From the NCBI GenBank assembly GCA_036250225.1, contig JAPZLL010000008.1:682001-746000 (forward strand): a DNA stretch of 64,000 nucleotides, given 5' to 3'. This document shows, one piece after another, positions 1-10,597 of this stretch. Made by a program: the position numbers and the translations under genes. The stretch is from Cercophora sp. LCS_1. Its lineage: Eukaryota; Ascomycota; Sordariomycetes; Sordariales; Lasiosphaeriaceae. Every line of letters starts with the position of its first letter. The stretch's first letter is position 1. The notes beneath the pieces are model-generated. The model worked only from the letters and a program-made list of their open reading frames with translations, did no database searches and was not told the DNA's origin.

Positions 1-2
1 AA

Positions 3-200
3 CCGTGTGTCTGCATCGTGGCCCAGCAGCTTCGTGATCCGGACATTTTCGAGGCCTGGTTGACGCGGTTCACCGAGTCATTCTATGCCTGGCGGGTACC
101 GGATTCTATGCTGATCGAGGGATTGCGGTCGAAGTCGGGGTTTGTTGTTCATCTGGGCGTCTTGAAAGGAGTCGGATTTGATTCGGAACCGTCACAGTGA
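3..200 (+). CDS. 3' fragment of an unidentified gene
   Basis: A reading frame is open from the first bases of the window to a stop at 198-200. It encodes about 65 residues ending in GVGFDSEPSQ. The composition (AWLTRFTESFYAWRVPDSML, amphipathic and aromatic-rich) looks like real protein rather than shadow, but I do not recognise the family. The 5' part lies outside the window. A possible acceptor (gcccag at 21-26) sits near the start, so the frame may open at an exon boundary. It converges on the transglutaminase-like gene, with 171 bp between the two stop codons. Only the C-terminus is visible, so no function is proposed. Confidence 0.4.
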   Translation, partial: PCVCIVAQQLRDPDIFEAWLTRFTESFYAWRVPDSMLIEGLRSKSGFVVHLGVLKGVGFDSEPSQ

Positions 201-371
201 AATGTTGAGGGGTGCAAGAGGCTACGAATAAGCGTGAGTTTTTAGCAAGTAGACCTTTCGAGCTGGTTAATCAGCGTAGACTCATTATAGTTATCAACAG
301 ATGAAACCCCTTATTCGCCGCTAGAAAACATCTCGTTTCTTTTCTCCGATCTGTTCTATAGCCTCCTCATT

Positions 372-2276
372 TCAAACCAAATCCCACTTGGCAAACCCGC
401 AGAAACTCATAGCACTCCTGCCCTTCTTCCGCAAATACTCGTCCTTTGTCACACCCCTGGCGTTCTGTCCATTAAGCGTATCAACACCCGCCAGCATGAT
501 TGTCTGACCTGGTGCACCAAGGTCCCTCGCCGGGACATCCAGACTCCACCAGAACCCATCAAAGTCCAGAGGCACGTAGTCCAGTTTCCTACCATCCAAT
601 CCCTGGATTCCCAACACAACCACCATCGGCTTTCCGGGTCCGTTCTTCTCCCCAGACCAATGCGGACAAAGCTTGCCGAACCGGAACTTGACCACCTCGC
701 CGCTATACACGCTGATCCTCTTCCCCCTGGGCGTAAACGTAAACTCATTCATACCCTCCTCACTAGCCCTCCCAAAGAAAGCCGCGGGCTCGCCTTCCTC
801 ACGGCACGGTCCCGTGATGTACTCCTCCCAGCTTGGCCTCCGTCCATCCTCTCGGTAGAAGTGACGGGAATCTTCAGGGAAATGGGTCATTCCAAAGTCG
901 ATATTTGACCGTACAAACTGTATGGGCTTGAAGTCCTTGGTGTACTTCCCGTCATGGCTCACGTTGCCCGCTCCCCAGCACGAATCCACCAGTTTCCATT
1001 GCCCACCGTCGATGCGCACTGCGTTCCAGGCGTGGCTCGTCTCCATTTCAGGGATCGGGTCGTTGGGGCCAATCGGCTTGTACCCGAAGCCTTTGCCGTG
1101 ACCTGATACGGTTACGCAGTCAAGGCCAGCGGCACGGGCGATGGCCTCGAAGACGCCGGCGTAGCCCGCGCAGACGGCTTTACCGGAGAAGATGGCATCT
1201 TCCGGGGTGACGTGGCAGACATTGTTGCCGAAGAAGGCTTCGCAGTCGTAGGCGATATTGTGGTGGCACCATGTAAAGATGGCGCGAGCTTTGTCGGTGG
1301 GAGATGGAAAGGCTGAGCAAAGCACGGAAGCGAGATACGAGACGGTGTTGTGCCGTGGCAGGGAGGAAACAGGATGCCTCGAGGCGATGAGATCAGGGGC
1401 AGTGAAGTCCTGGCAGATGAGACAATCTGACTGGGACTGGGACTGCGGAGGAATAGGGGGAGGTGCACGGGAGGCAAGGGCGGATATCTGGGCGGCAGAG
1501 GGCCGTGAAGCCAAGGGGATTGGAGGCGGTGTGTTATGAGACGGCTTCCGGAGGGAGGAGAAGCCCGATTCCAGGGCCGACTTGTAGCCGTTGGTAGGAG
1601 GGGGAGGTAGACGCCGAGCGGGTAAGGCCGGAGACGGCTCCTCGATTTGGGCGTGCTTTGTCGGCCGGGAGGGAAGCCTGGGTGGTAGGGATGGCACCGG
1701 GGGATCTGCGATCCGCGACGGTCGAGCAGGGAGAGCGGGCGATCGCGCGGCCATTTCCTCTTCAGCTACTTTTTTGGCGGCTTCAAGCTCACGCCGGGTT
1801 GGGGGTAGAGGAGGGAGTTTCGCCTGGTCCAGGGTAGGGGGTAGTCTCCGGCTGGACGTGGAGTCGTTCAGGGACAGGTTGGACATGGCCGAGACCTCGG
1901 AGGAACTCGAGTCTCTGCGGGCTGCATCGAACTGTGATGACGGTCGGCGCGAAGGTAAGGGCGGGACCGGCCCGCGAGGGTGCACGGGAGGCGGAGCCAT
2001 GGAGCGCTTCCCGGTCGCCTCATCCGTAGTCCGTCGCGGGAGCGGGGGAGGGGCATTATCGGCCAGCGACCTGGCCGGACGAGGAGGCACCGCCGGACTT
2101 TTCTGCGGTGAGACATTGCTCACGACAGGCTCGGTCACGGTTCTCACAGGAGGAGGAGGTGGTGGAGGTCTCTTGCCCGCGGTTGGCGGTGGTTGTGAGA
2201 AATTCTTCTGCTTGTTGAGAGCGGCGATGCGCTCCGCAAGCGTCGTGAATTGTGGCTGCTCCTCCACCTCCGCCAT
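372..2276 (-). CDS. Transglutaminase-like domain protein with proline-rich N-terminus (Cyk3-type)
   Basis: Single exon of 634 residues, starting at the ATG at 2276 (MAEVEEQPQF). The open frame runs further upstream to 2435, but those residues look like untranslated leader. Residues about 30-280 are proline- and basic-rich with repeated PALPARP/PPLPSRRP motifs, typical SH3-binding sequence. Residues about 310-450 form a transglutaminase/protease-like core with a complete Cys-His-Asp set: Cys369 in KAVCAGYAG, His415 in SHAWNAV, Asp431 in KLVDSCW. Fungal relatives include the cytokinesis protein Cyk3, which acts at the division septum; a role at the septum or actin ring is inference. No SH3 domain is visible, unlike yeast Cyk3. 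It shares a 1.4 kb divergent upstream region with the F-box gene. Confidence 0.82.
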   Translation of the reverse strand: MAEVEEQPQFTTLAERIAALNKQKNFSQPPPTAGKRPPPPPPPVRTVTEPVVSNVSPQKSPAVPPRPARSLADNAPPPLPRRTTDEATGKRSMAPPPVHPRGPVPPLPSRRPSSQFDAARRDSSSSEVSAMSNLSLNDSTSSRRLPPTLDQAKLPPLPPTRRELEAAKKVAEEEMAARSPALPARPSRIADPPVPSLPPRLPSRPTKHAQIEEPSPALPARRLPPPPTNGYKSALESGFSSLRKPSHNTPPPIPLASRPSAAQISALASRAPPPIPPQSQSQSDCLICQDFTAPDLIASRHPVSSLPRHNTVSYLASVLCSAFPSPTDKARAIFTWCHHNIAYDCEAFFGNNVCHVTPEDAIFSGKAVCAGYAGVFEAIARAAGLDCVTVSGHGKGFGYKPIGPNDPIPEMETSHAWNAVRIDGGQWKLVDSCWGAGNVSHDGKYTKDFKPIQFVRSNIDFGMTHFPEDSRHFYREDGRRPSWEEYITGPCREEGEPAAFFGRASEEGMNEFTFTPRGKRISVYSGEVVKFRFGKLCPHWSGEKNGPGKPMVVVLGIQGLDGRKLDYVPLDFDGFWWSLDVPARDLGAPGQTIMLAGVDTLNGQNARGVTKDEYLRKKGRSAMSFCGFAKWDLV

Positions 2277-3706
2277 TTTGAGTTTCAGTGCAAGAAATGG
2301 CCTGCGAGAAATGACACGTGGAGAAGAACGGGAAGATGATTTTGAGATGGCTGGGTGAAGTTCCAACGAGTTGGAAAAGCACAGAAATGTCGTCGGTCCA
2401 CGGCACTGGGCACAGCCCGGTCTGGAGGGGAGCACAAGCGGCAGAGAGACCGAAGCACAGCACAGCCTGCAACCTTTCCCCGGGATGTGCAGGGGATGAT
2501 CCAGTGGCGGCAGCGGGCTTGAAGGACGAGGACGGCAGACGGCACAGTCAAGTGGAGTCGTTTGGTTTCTGAAGCCTTAAAATGAGTGTGTGAAACCATG
2601 GCCCGCAGAAGGATCCCTATCGCGAGCTAGTGTGAGTTATCTTGATATATCGTTCCAGGACATTCTGGTCATCCCGTTCGCGCCGCTGGCCTGGCTGAAA
2701 ATCTCTGGAACAGCAAGACGAACAGAACTCAGTGTGTTCATTGGGTGGGATGCTACCAGCCTCGCTCTGCCGATCATTTTGGTTGGCTGCTGTTTTACCT
2801 TGGAAATCCCCACCCCCACTTACACGATACATGCGCCTGCCATTGGTTTGGAGTTTGCAGTTGTCGATGACCACCAGGCAGACGCGAGTATGATAAGTGC
2901 AACGTCGTTTCGTCAATGACATGGCCGCACTCATAATAGCTGGCAGCAATTGGCATTCTCCAGAATGGTTTGCTTTTGACTTGCACATAAGAAGTGACGG
3001 CCGAACAACGCTGGGGAAACTTCAAAATCCCTTTTCGGGTTAGCCTGATGATCACGTCTCATGGACAATGGTGTTTCCTTGTTCCAGGAGTAGGCAGTAC
3101 GACGATGCACTGTCTCTGCGCAGCCTAGGGGCAACCGCCAGAATGCAGGAGAATATGTAGGCTGGAGCAGCAGACGACCAAGCGCCTTCCCGAAGGAAGA
3201 GGCTTTTGAAGAAACAAGTCTCAGGCCATCCCGTTGGTGGAGCCTTCCCCAACTTCAGGTGTTCTGAATTTCAGCCTCTCCCGATCGACACCCCGCGCTG
3301 TATGTATCCGCGCACCACCTTTGGTAGGCGCTAGCAGCGCAACCCCGGCCGTTTCACGCCCCAGCGCTCAGGACCCTCAGGCCACCGGTCCCCGGCGTCC
3401 CGCCCAGTTGCGGCCCTTCCATACCCGACATCCATTTGCGACCGTCGCCGTTCCCAGAAAGCCGATCTTCGTTGAAGATTCTTCTTCCCCTTGCTTCCTT
3501 CAACATCCTCACCGTGCGCGCCCAGGCACCCAGTTAATGCCCCGAGTTTTTGATTCTTCGACACAATTCCACAGGGCCATCGACGAAACGAAATCTCTCT
3601 TGGCCTTCAAGATCACGGCGCGCAGTCTGCCCCTCTCCTCGTCCGGCCTCACCTAAACAAAGTCCAACTTTGTCCGCAACCGATCATCGTTGCGCACTAC
3701 GCAGCC
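2277..3706. other. Divergent intergenic region between transglutaminase-like and F-box genes
   Basis: About 1.4 kb with no gene I can support. It must contain both promoters and both 5' leaders. A 140-codon open frame at 3234-3656 lies just before the F-box ATG. It is rich in Pro, Arg and Ser, shows no domain, and is more likely leader sequence. Confidence 0.5.
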
Positions 3707-6700
3707 ATGGCGACGACGAAAGAGGAGACGCCTCCCAAACAAGCATTCAACTTCATGGCATTGCCCCGAGAGGTACAGAAGGACATTATCAGCCATTGCT
3801 CACAGGGCGATTACATTTGCCTTTCCCTCGTCTCCAAACACTTTAGGGAGCTTGCAGCCGCCCACTTGTACCGAAACTTTAACATCGTCTTCCCTGACGA
3901 GGATGACCCAGCCTTCGATTCACCGATTGATGGCCTCGCCGGCGGCCTCGACACGTTTGTGACGAGCGATTACGATTATGCGAAGCACCTCCGAGATCTG
4001 TCGCTCGATACGCTGAGCGCCGGTGACAAGGCCGAGACCGCTTACAAGCCATATCTCTACAACGTCAGCTGCGGAAAGTTTATGAACACTCTGCTACTCC
4101 TGACGTTGCGCAAGGCAACATCGCTGGAGTCTTTCAGGTAGGTGCATGGCAGTATTCTGGATTGCGCCCGGGCGTCACGGAATGCACAGCTAGACCCTAC
4201 CTTTCGATGCGCCTGCTCTTCCTAAGCGCTAACATTGCCATCCACAGATGGAACATTCGCGTCGAACTCAGCCGCCCCGTCTACCAGGCGCTCCACCAAA
4301 TCAAGACCATCTCCAACGTTCACATCAGGCTGCAAGCTGGCCCCTCACTCTACGAGACGCCGCCACCGCTCCCATATAATGTCGCTCATCATGTAACATC
4401 CGCAGCAGCTGCTGCCATGATTCACATGGGAGCGGGTACAACCTCGGGGTCCTTACAACCTCCCTCCTTTATGGTCGCCCCACCGACCTCGTTATTCTAC
4501 GCGCCCCAGTCGAACGCGCCGCCACCCCCCATCCCAAAGCCAGCAGTCAGGGCAAAGCCTCCCAAGAAGACATCTGCCGCAAAAGAGCCCCCAACCCTGT
4601 CCGGCTTCAGCAAACTCAAGAGCCTCGCAGTTCTTGACATTGATACGCTGGATGTTGTCACGGAGATCAAGACCTGCGTGAGGAACTCGTCTGGGACTCT
4701 CCAGAAGCTCAAGCTCTCGTTCTCAGACCAGCTCGCTTCGCAGGCAAGGAAACCTCCGCCGGACATGGACCCAGAAGATTCAGATCCTGACGACGAGTTC
4801 CAGGTGGTGCCGCCCCCTCCCCCTGGGCCGAATTATAACGACGACGTCAGCGGCCCGGCCCGAGCCTTCCGGGCCCAAGAAGAGAGGAAGAGTCAGGAGT
4901 CTGTCCTTGGAAGAATCTTTGATGTGGAGCATTACGTCGTGAAGAAGGCGCCAAAGAAGCCCCGTGAAAAGGAGAAGGAAGTCAAGGAAGAAGCGGCAAA
5001 CCCCAACCCGGCTCGAGAGTTCATCAACGCGATAAAGGCAGTGTCGGCGAAACTCATGAAGGATGTAAATGGAAACGGCGATTTCTCGGCCTCCCAGCAA
5101 GAGATCCTGTCGACGATCGAATACGCGGCCCGCAAGTATGTCGCTGCCGAAGAGTCCAGGGCACCCCGCGAGAACACTGCCCAGCAAAGCGCGGGGTCGT
5201 CCAACTCTGCGCCTAGCTCGAGCCATGCGGCACCCGCACCCAAGGTGGTCGAGCCAGTGGTCGAGCCAAGTGAGACCCCGAGTCTCTTTGATCAACCCGC
5301 CCAGGCCAAGGCCAAGGATGCACAAAAGGATGCGAACCCGGAGGATATCAACATCGAGGAACCCGAGGGCGAGCTCTTTACGGAACTTCAGGAAGGGCCC
5401 GCCGCTGAGCTAGTTGGGACAGAAGAGACTCCCAACGTCAAGTCAACTGCCGCAGTAGACAGCAGCCTGATAGCGCCAGGCATGAGCAAAGCCATGGCCA
5501 CTGTAGCCGCTCAAAAGGTTAATTTCAAGATACTAGCCGAGAAGCTCGAGCTCTTCGAGTCAAGAGCTAACACTTTGTTCAAGGACATTCAGAACCTGCG
5601 AACCGCTGGCCCGAACGACGTGGAGGCCATTGCCGAAGCGGAAAAGAAGATGAAGAGTATTTCGCACGACATCCAAGACATCCAAAAGGAGATGGACACT
5701 GTCGTGGCCGAGATTGACGACGCAGAGAAGCAAATGCCGGCTCGTCCTCAAGCAATCGAAAGCCCCGAAGTGCAGAGTCAGCGCATCAGCGAATACCTGC
5801 GATCCACCAGAGGCCTTGCCCTTCAGTCGCTTTGCATTTATCTGATTCCGGTCAAGCCATCAGTACTGTCACGAGCAATCGATTTGCGTGTGCTCAGACG
5901 CCTCACGCTGCTCAATGTTGGCCCGCAAGCGCCAATCTGGGCCCATCTGGCTCGGGAGAACAAGGAGTCACCCTTGCCACTCCGGAAAGTCTTCACGGAC
6001 AACGTCTCGTCCGTGTTCTTGTCATTTATCTCCCAGCTTGAGGAGCTACACGAATTCTTCATCCTAGAGAGGGATGCCAAGTACAAACCCGAGAGCTTTG
6101 CTCCCAAGACAACCACGACCATCGACCAGATTCGGCGCCTGGTTCTCAAAAAGCACATGCCAACGTTGAAGCGTCTCATGATCAAGAACCTGGCCGACAC
6201 GGCATGGGACGTGAACGAAAAGGCCGTGATGTTAATATGCAAACGCGGTCCCGCACTCCAAGAGCTGGCCTGTAATATGGGCATTAGGGTCATTGTAAGT
6301 TTCGAACCTGGTTGTGAGTTGACCTCAGGAAACTAACACGAAATCTCAGCATACCTTCATGCAAAACCTGGCCGGCTTGGCCAGCCTTCGAGCTCTGCAC
6401 ATTATCCAGCTCCGCAACGACGACACATGTGTGTGGGTGATGCGCGAGACCAAGAGGTTTCTCATTGATAATCTTTCACACCATCCACATTTGAAACTCG
6501 AGTGGATCTCGATCGACGATGAAGACCGTGTGGAGAGACTCCTCCGACCCTCAGAGCTGCCCAAGAGGGAGAAGTCAAAGAAGTCCAAAGGGAAGCAAAA
6601 GGTGACAGCCCTTGGTGGCAGCGATCTGTATCCCGCACTTCCATCATCGGACAACTGGGATGTGAGCAGCGACAGCGAAGAGGACGAGGATCTGCAACTC

Positions 6701-6790
6701 CAGCAGATCGAAACAATTGATAACATCCACTTTTACGATGTTTGGGGTGTGAGGATCTTTAAAAAAGAGGTGGTCAATGGGCGATTGTAA
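3707..6790 (+). CDS. F-box domain protein (three exons)
   Basis: Exons 3707-4137, 4248-6294 and 6350-6790, giving 972 residues. Intron 1 has donor GTAGGT and acceptor CCACAG and joins SF-R-WNIRVELS. Intron 2 has GTAAGT and CTCAG and joins RVI to HTFMQNL. Residues about 20-65 (FMALPREVQKDIISHC, then LSLVSKHFRELAA) match an F-box, the Skp1-binding module of SCF ubiquitin ligases. The middle is long, charged and proline-rich, followed by a probable coiled coil (AEKLELFESRANTLFKDIQ onward). The C-terminal third has leucine-rich segments resembling degenerate LRRs and ends in an acidic, lysine-rich tail. It is probably a substrate adaptor of unknown target. The start ATG sits in CAGCCATGG, a good fungal context. 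Confidence 0.83.
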
Positions 6791-8624
6791 GTTTTGTAAC
6801 GGTGTTTCTTGTAATCTTTGGTTGTGATGGAAGAAAAAGGAGTTGAGATCTGGAATGTTTATTGCTGGCCGGGGGGAATATGGTGTTGGAGGCTTGGAAC
6901 TCAAGGCATGCTCGGTGGTATGGGCGCCGATACCCCTTTTATTGTATGTATGATCAAAGAATTGCTACGAGCTTGGCTTTTATCTTGTGTTTGTTAGACG
7001 GGCAGCGTTGTGTCGAGGATTCTGGGGCTTTCTGGTAGCGATCAATTCAACGGCGGCCAACTGGTTGTTTCTGGTGAGTGCTGGCAGTAGGGCCGAGCAG
7101 GAGAGGTGATGATTGTTACTCAACCAAGCACATCGACGGATGTCGGCCCCAAATTGTCCACCAACGTGTAATGTCCGGCAGAAAAGTCGGGGAAGTCGTT
7201 AGCGCCGAGAAATCGAGAATGATATCCATGCTGTAAGCAGCGGGCTGGGAGTGAGGATGACGGACCCCTGATTGGGCAGGATTGCCCAGACTAGATGGGA
7301 CCAATGTGATGAATGGCGTGCAGTGTCAAATGCAGAACCGCGCAGGTGTGGATATCGGGATTTAATGGTTAGATGATCAGGTGGGATCCAATTCTGGGGT
7401 GTTATTCTGGGGGTGAAGAGGGACGGGTTCAACGTTTTGACCACTGCAATACATGTATCAGTTACCAGAGATTCATGGAGAGTGGTTAACTTGTTGATAT
7501 GTTGAATGGATGTACATTTGTATCTTGACGAATGTAGAAACAACGGACACGGTAGTCGAGAGAGGCGCAGGAGGACTGTTGTACCTTGCTGATGCTTCCC
7601 GTCAAGGGTCTGACACCGTCTGATAGAGGATGGGTAGGCAGCTGCCGACCCGCGGGGATGGTTGCTCGGAATCCTTGCTTCCCGTGTGGCTTGGACAGGT
7701 GGGAGGCTTGCAGGCTCCCATGGACTTGGCTTACATTGCAGATGTGCATGTTACGATGCAATGTCGGCTGATTACAAAGATTCGAGATGTGCGGGTTATT
7801 GTGGGCAAAATTAATTTGGCCGGGTTATAGAGTTTTTGAGTGTGAATGGCATCACGGTGGTAGTGGTGGCTTGGCGGGTGTTGATGACCTGGTGAGGGGT
7901 TGGGAATGCCAGGGGTCTGGCAAGGCGCTCACCAGTTGATGATGCCTGCCTGATGGCTCTTGACATTGAGCATTTTCTTCCCCGGGGGCCAAATAGATGG
8001 ACTGAGTGACAGTGGGTGCTGCGATTCCTCTTATGCCATCGTCAAGATAACGAGGACAGCATGCCTCTAACTTGGTCAGCAATGCATGTCAGGACACTAT
8101 CGACAAGTCTTTACATGATCTAGAGCATGTTTTCCGCGCAAAAAGACCCAAGTGCTAGTTCAATCGCGGACCCTATTCCAGGCAGTCAAATTTGCCCGCT
8201 ATTCTTGGTTGGAACTTCGAAAGTTCTCTGACTAAGAAGACTAGACGGCGGCATGCCAATTGACCCATTGAGACACATTGTAAGCATTCTGCAGTGCCAA
8301 GAATCGTCGGAGCTTCGAGGACAGCCACGAGGCGGTCGGGGAAAAGCAGCTTTGGGCTTGGCAACGCTACAGAAAGTGGTCTAAAAGATGCGGAGGTGAA
8401 CGTGGCGCTCATAAGTCAGGGGCCATGCGGCAGCACGAGGCGATGCTATGGGCAATGGTAACTTGGAAGGTGCGGATGGGCGTTGATAAGAAGACCCTAC
8501 TTCTCCTCCGGCTCCCATGTTGCATCAGTTGGACATCGCCTACTTTGGAGAGGAAGGAACCAACTGCTCGATAGTTGGTGGCACCTGATTCTATTGGCTC
8601 ATACCTTACCTCGCCAAGTTTATA
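6791..8624. other. Intergenic region, no gene seen
   Basis: About 1.8 kb between the F-box stop and the Zn2Cys6 factor start, both on the plus strand. Open frames here are short, overlap on both strands and encode no recognisable sequence. It should hold the F-box 3' UTR and the transcription factor promoter. Confidence 0.5.
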
Positions 8625-10380
8625 ATGTCCATGACAACTTCACCTCTGTCGTCGCTGGACGGATCATCACCACCTAGTTCGAGGCTCTCCGCGTCAACGA
8701 CCGCCCAGCAACTGCCCAAAAAGCGCACACGGGCGAGCAAGCCCAAAGTCCGCACCGGATGTATTACTTGGTATGTCTGGCCGCTCCCTCGCTTGGATTG
8801 GTTCCCATTCCCGACCTCAGTCGACTAACATGAGGTTCACAGCAAGTCCGTTACACACCTTCTTCGCACTACATCAACTAACCGCCCTGCACAGAGTCCG
8901 ACGGGTGAAATGTGGAGAAGAGAAGCCAGCGTGTGCCAGATGTACCTCAACGGGACGGACTTGTGACGGCTACGACCGAGACCGATGGCCGGTCCGTCTT
9001 CGGGTTGCCGTTGACCCTCTTGAGGGTGCCGAGCTGGCCCAGTCCGAGTTCCTAGCTGCTTGCCAACACAACGAGGCCCTCCGATTCATGCGCCCGCTTG
9101 CTCCTGATCTGGACGGCGCCAAACGGAGCAGACGCTTCTTCTCCCAGGCTCGCCCTCTGCTCACAATTGCCGGAAGTGAATATCTGTGTGCTTTTTCGGC
9201 TTTCTGGGGCGACGTCTCTCGACTCGATCTCGAGACACTCCACCCAGCCGTCGGCAGCGCCATCGTTGCTCTCGGCGCCACCTATCAGCTCGTACGATTT
9301 CCCGACATTTCCCTCCCAGACGACCTCACCCCTGACGCGCTCGATGTGTTCGCTATCCAACACTACAACCAATCCATCGCCCATCTCTCCACCCCCATCG
9401 ACCCCCTTTCTCCCGATAGCATTCGTATCACACTTGCTTGTTGTCTGATTTTTATCTTTATCGAGGCCCTCCGCCAAAACCACCCGGCCTCAGTAACCCA
9501 CCTGATCAACGGCCTCCGCATCATCTCCTCTCTCCCAGCAAGCCACCTAGTCCAACCACCTTTTCCTCCACCACTCTCCATGGCCTCACTCATCCACCTC
9601 TTCTCCCGCCTCGAACTCTCCGCTTGTTTCCTCCCCAACAGCCTCTCTCCAACCCTCATCCCGCGCCTGTCGAGCAGCATGAACAGCTCTCTGCCGGCCC
9701 AGTTCACCACCCCTTCTACGATCCATCACCACCTCACCCACTTCCACTACAGTGTCCTCGCCTATATCAATAACCCTTCATCCTCCCAACACACGAAACT
9801 GCACATTCTATCATCCCACCTCGAATTCCTCACCACCACCTTCCTCTCAGCCTACCCGTCCCTCATCTCGCCTCCCTCCGCCCCATCCGGTCACCGCTTT
9901 CACCTCGATCTACTCCACTTCCGGTGCGCGCAGCTACTCCTGCATACACATACGGATACGAACTACGCCACTTATAAACCACTTCATCTCGCCATCTTAA
10001 GGCTGGCTACAATCCTCCATCCAAGTCCGTTCTCGCTGGGACTGGGCCACAGGCCGCTTCCACCGCGACAACAAAAGGAAAATAGAGGGATGCTGAAAGG
10101 ACTGTGCCCACTCGTGCTGGCAGAGTTACATCTGGCTGCGCCGTTGTGGTTGGTTGCGCGACAAACGGGTTATGACGCTTCACTGAGGAGCGAGGTTGTG
10201 TGGTTGATGGCCGAGACGTTGGTGCCAGTGGGGCAAGAGGGTAGGATTGAGACGATTGTACAAGTTTTGCAGGGCTTGTTGGGGGGTGATGAGGACGGAG
10301 ACGAGGGGCCGAGGGGGGTGGTTGGGATTGGGTGTGCGGGGAAGGTCTGGGACACGTTGAAAGATTTTGAAGGCTTATAG
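8625..10380 (+). CDS. Zn2Cys6 fungal transcription factor
   Basis: Model: exons 8625-8770, 8843-8845 and 8895-10380, 544 residues. A basic lead (PKKRTRASKPKVRTG) precedes the zinc cluster. Its cysteines are Cys46, 49, 56, 63, 66 and 73, spaced C-x2-C-x6-C-x6-C-x2-C-x6-C, the standard binuclear Zn(II)2Cys6 DNA-binding motif. The cluster is interrupted after the TG of Cys49. Only removal of two adjacent introns (72 nt and 49 nt), leaving the 3-nt exon CAA, restores C-K-V-R-R-V-K-C. Any single-intron joining I tried gives a stop or the wrong frame. The C-terminal 450 residues resemble the fungal-specific regulatory domain (Fungal_trans_2 type). The target genes are unknown and no pathway genes sit next to it. 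An alternative start is Met3. Confidence 0.8.
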
Positions 10381-10597
10381 GGGGCAATCATGAAAAGCAC
10401 AAGTACAAATCTATCTCATTTGAGCAGTTTTGTCTGCTATGTCCTGTTGTCCACAAAATGTTGGTATCATACTGTTCTGGTTGTACGCCAATCCCAAACT
10501 CCAACCATCCCAAATAACAACCCATGAAACAAATAAGCCTAGCCTACCTGGGCATCCCACGGCATATAATTCAAGATTCAAGCCGCCCATGAGCTTT

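Noticed and set aside
1591..2358. 255-codon plus-strand frame, Gly/Arg/Ser-rich
   Set aside because: Antisense shadow of the proline-rich coding region of the transglutaminase-like gene.
3234..3656. 140-codon plus-strand frame before the F-box gene
   Set aside because: Low-complexity Pro/Arg/Ser composition, no recognisable motif, and located where the F-box leader should be.
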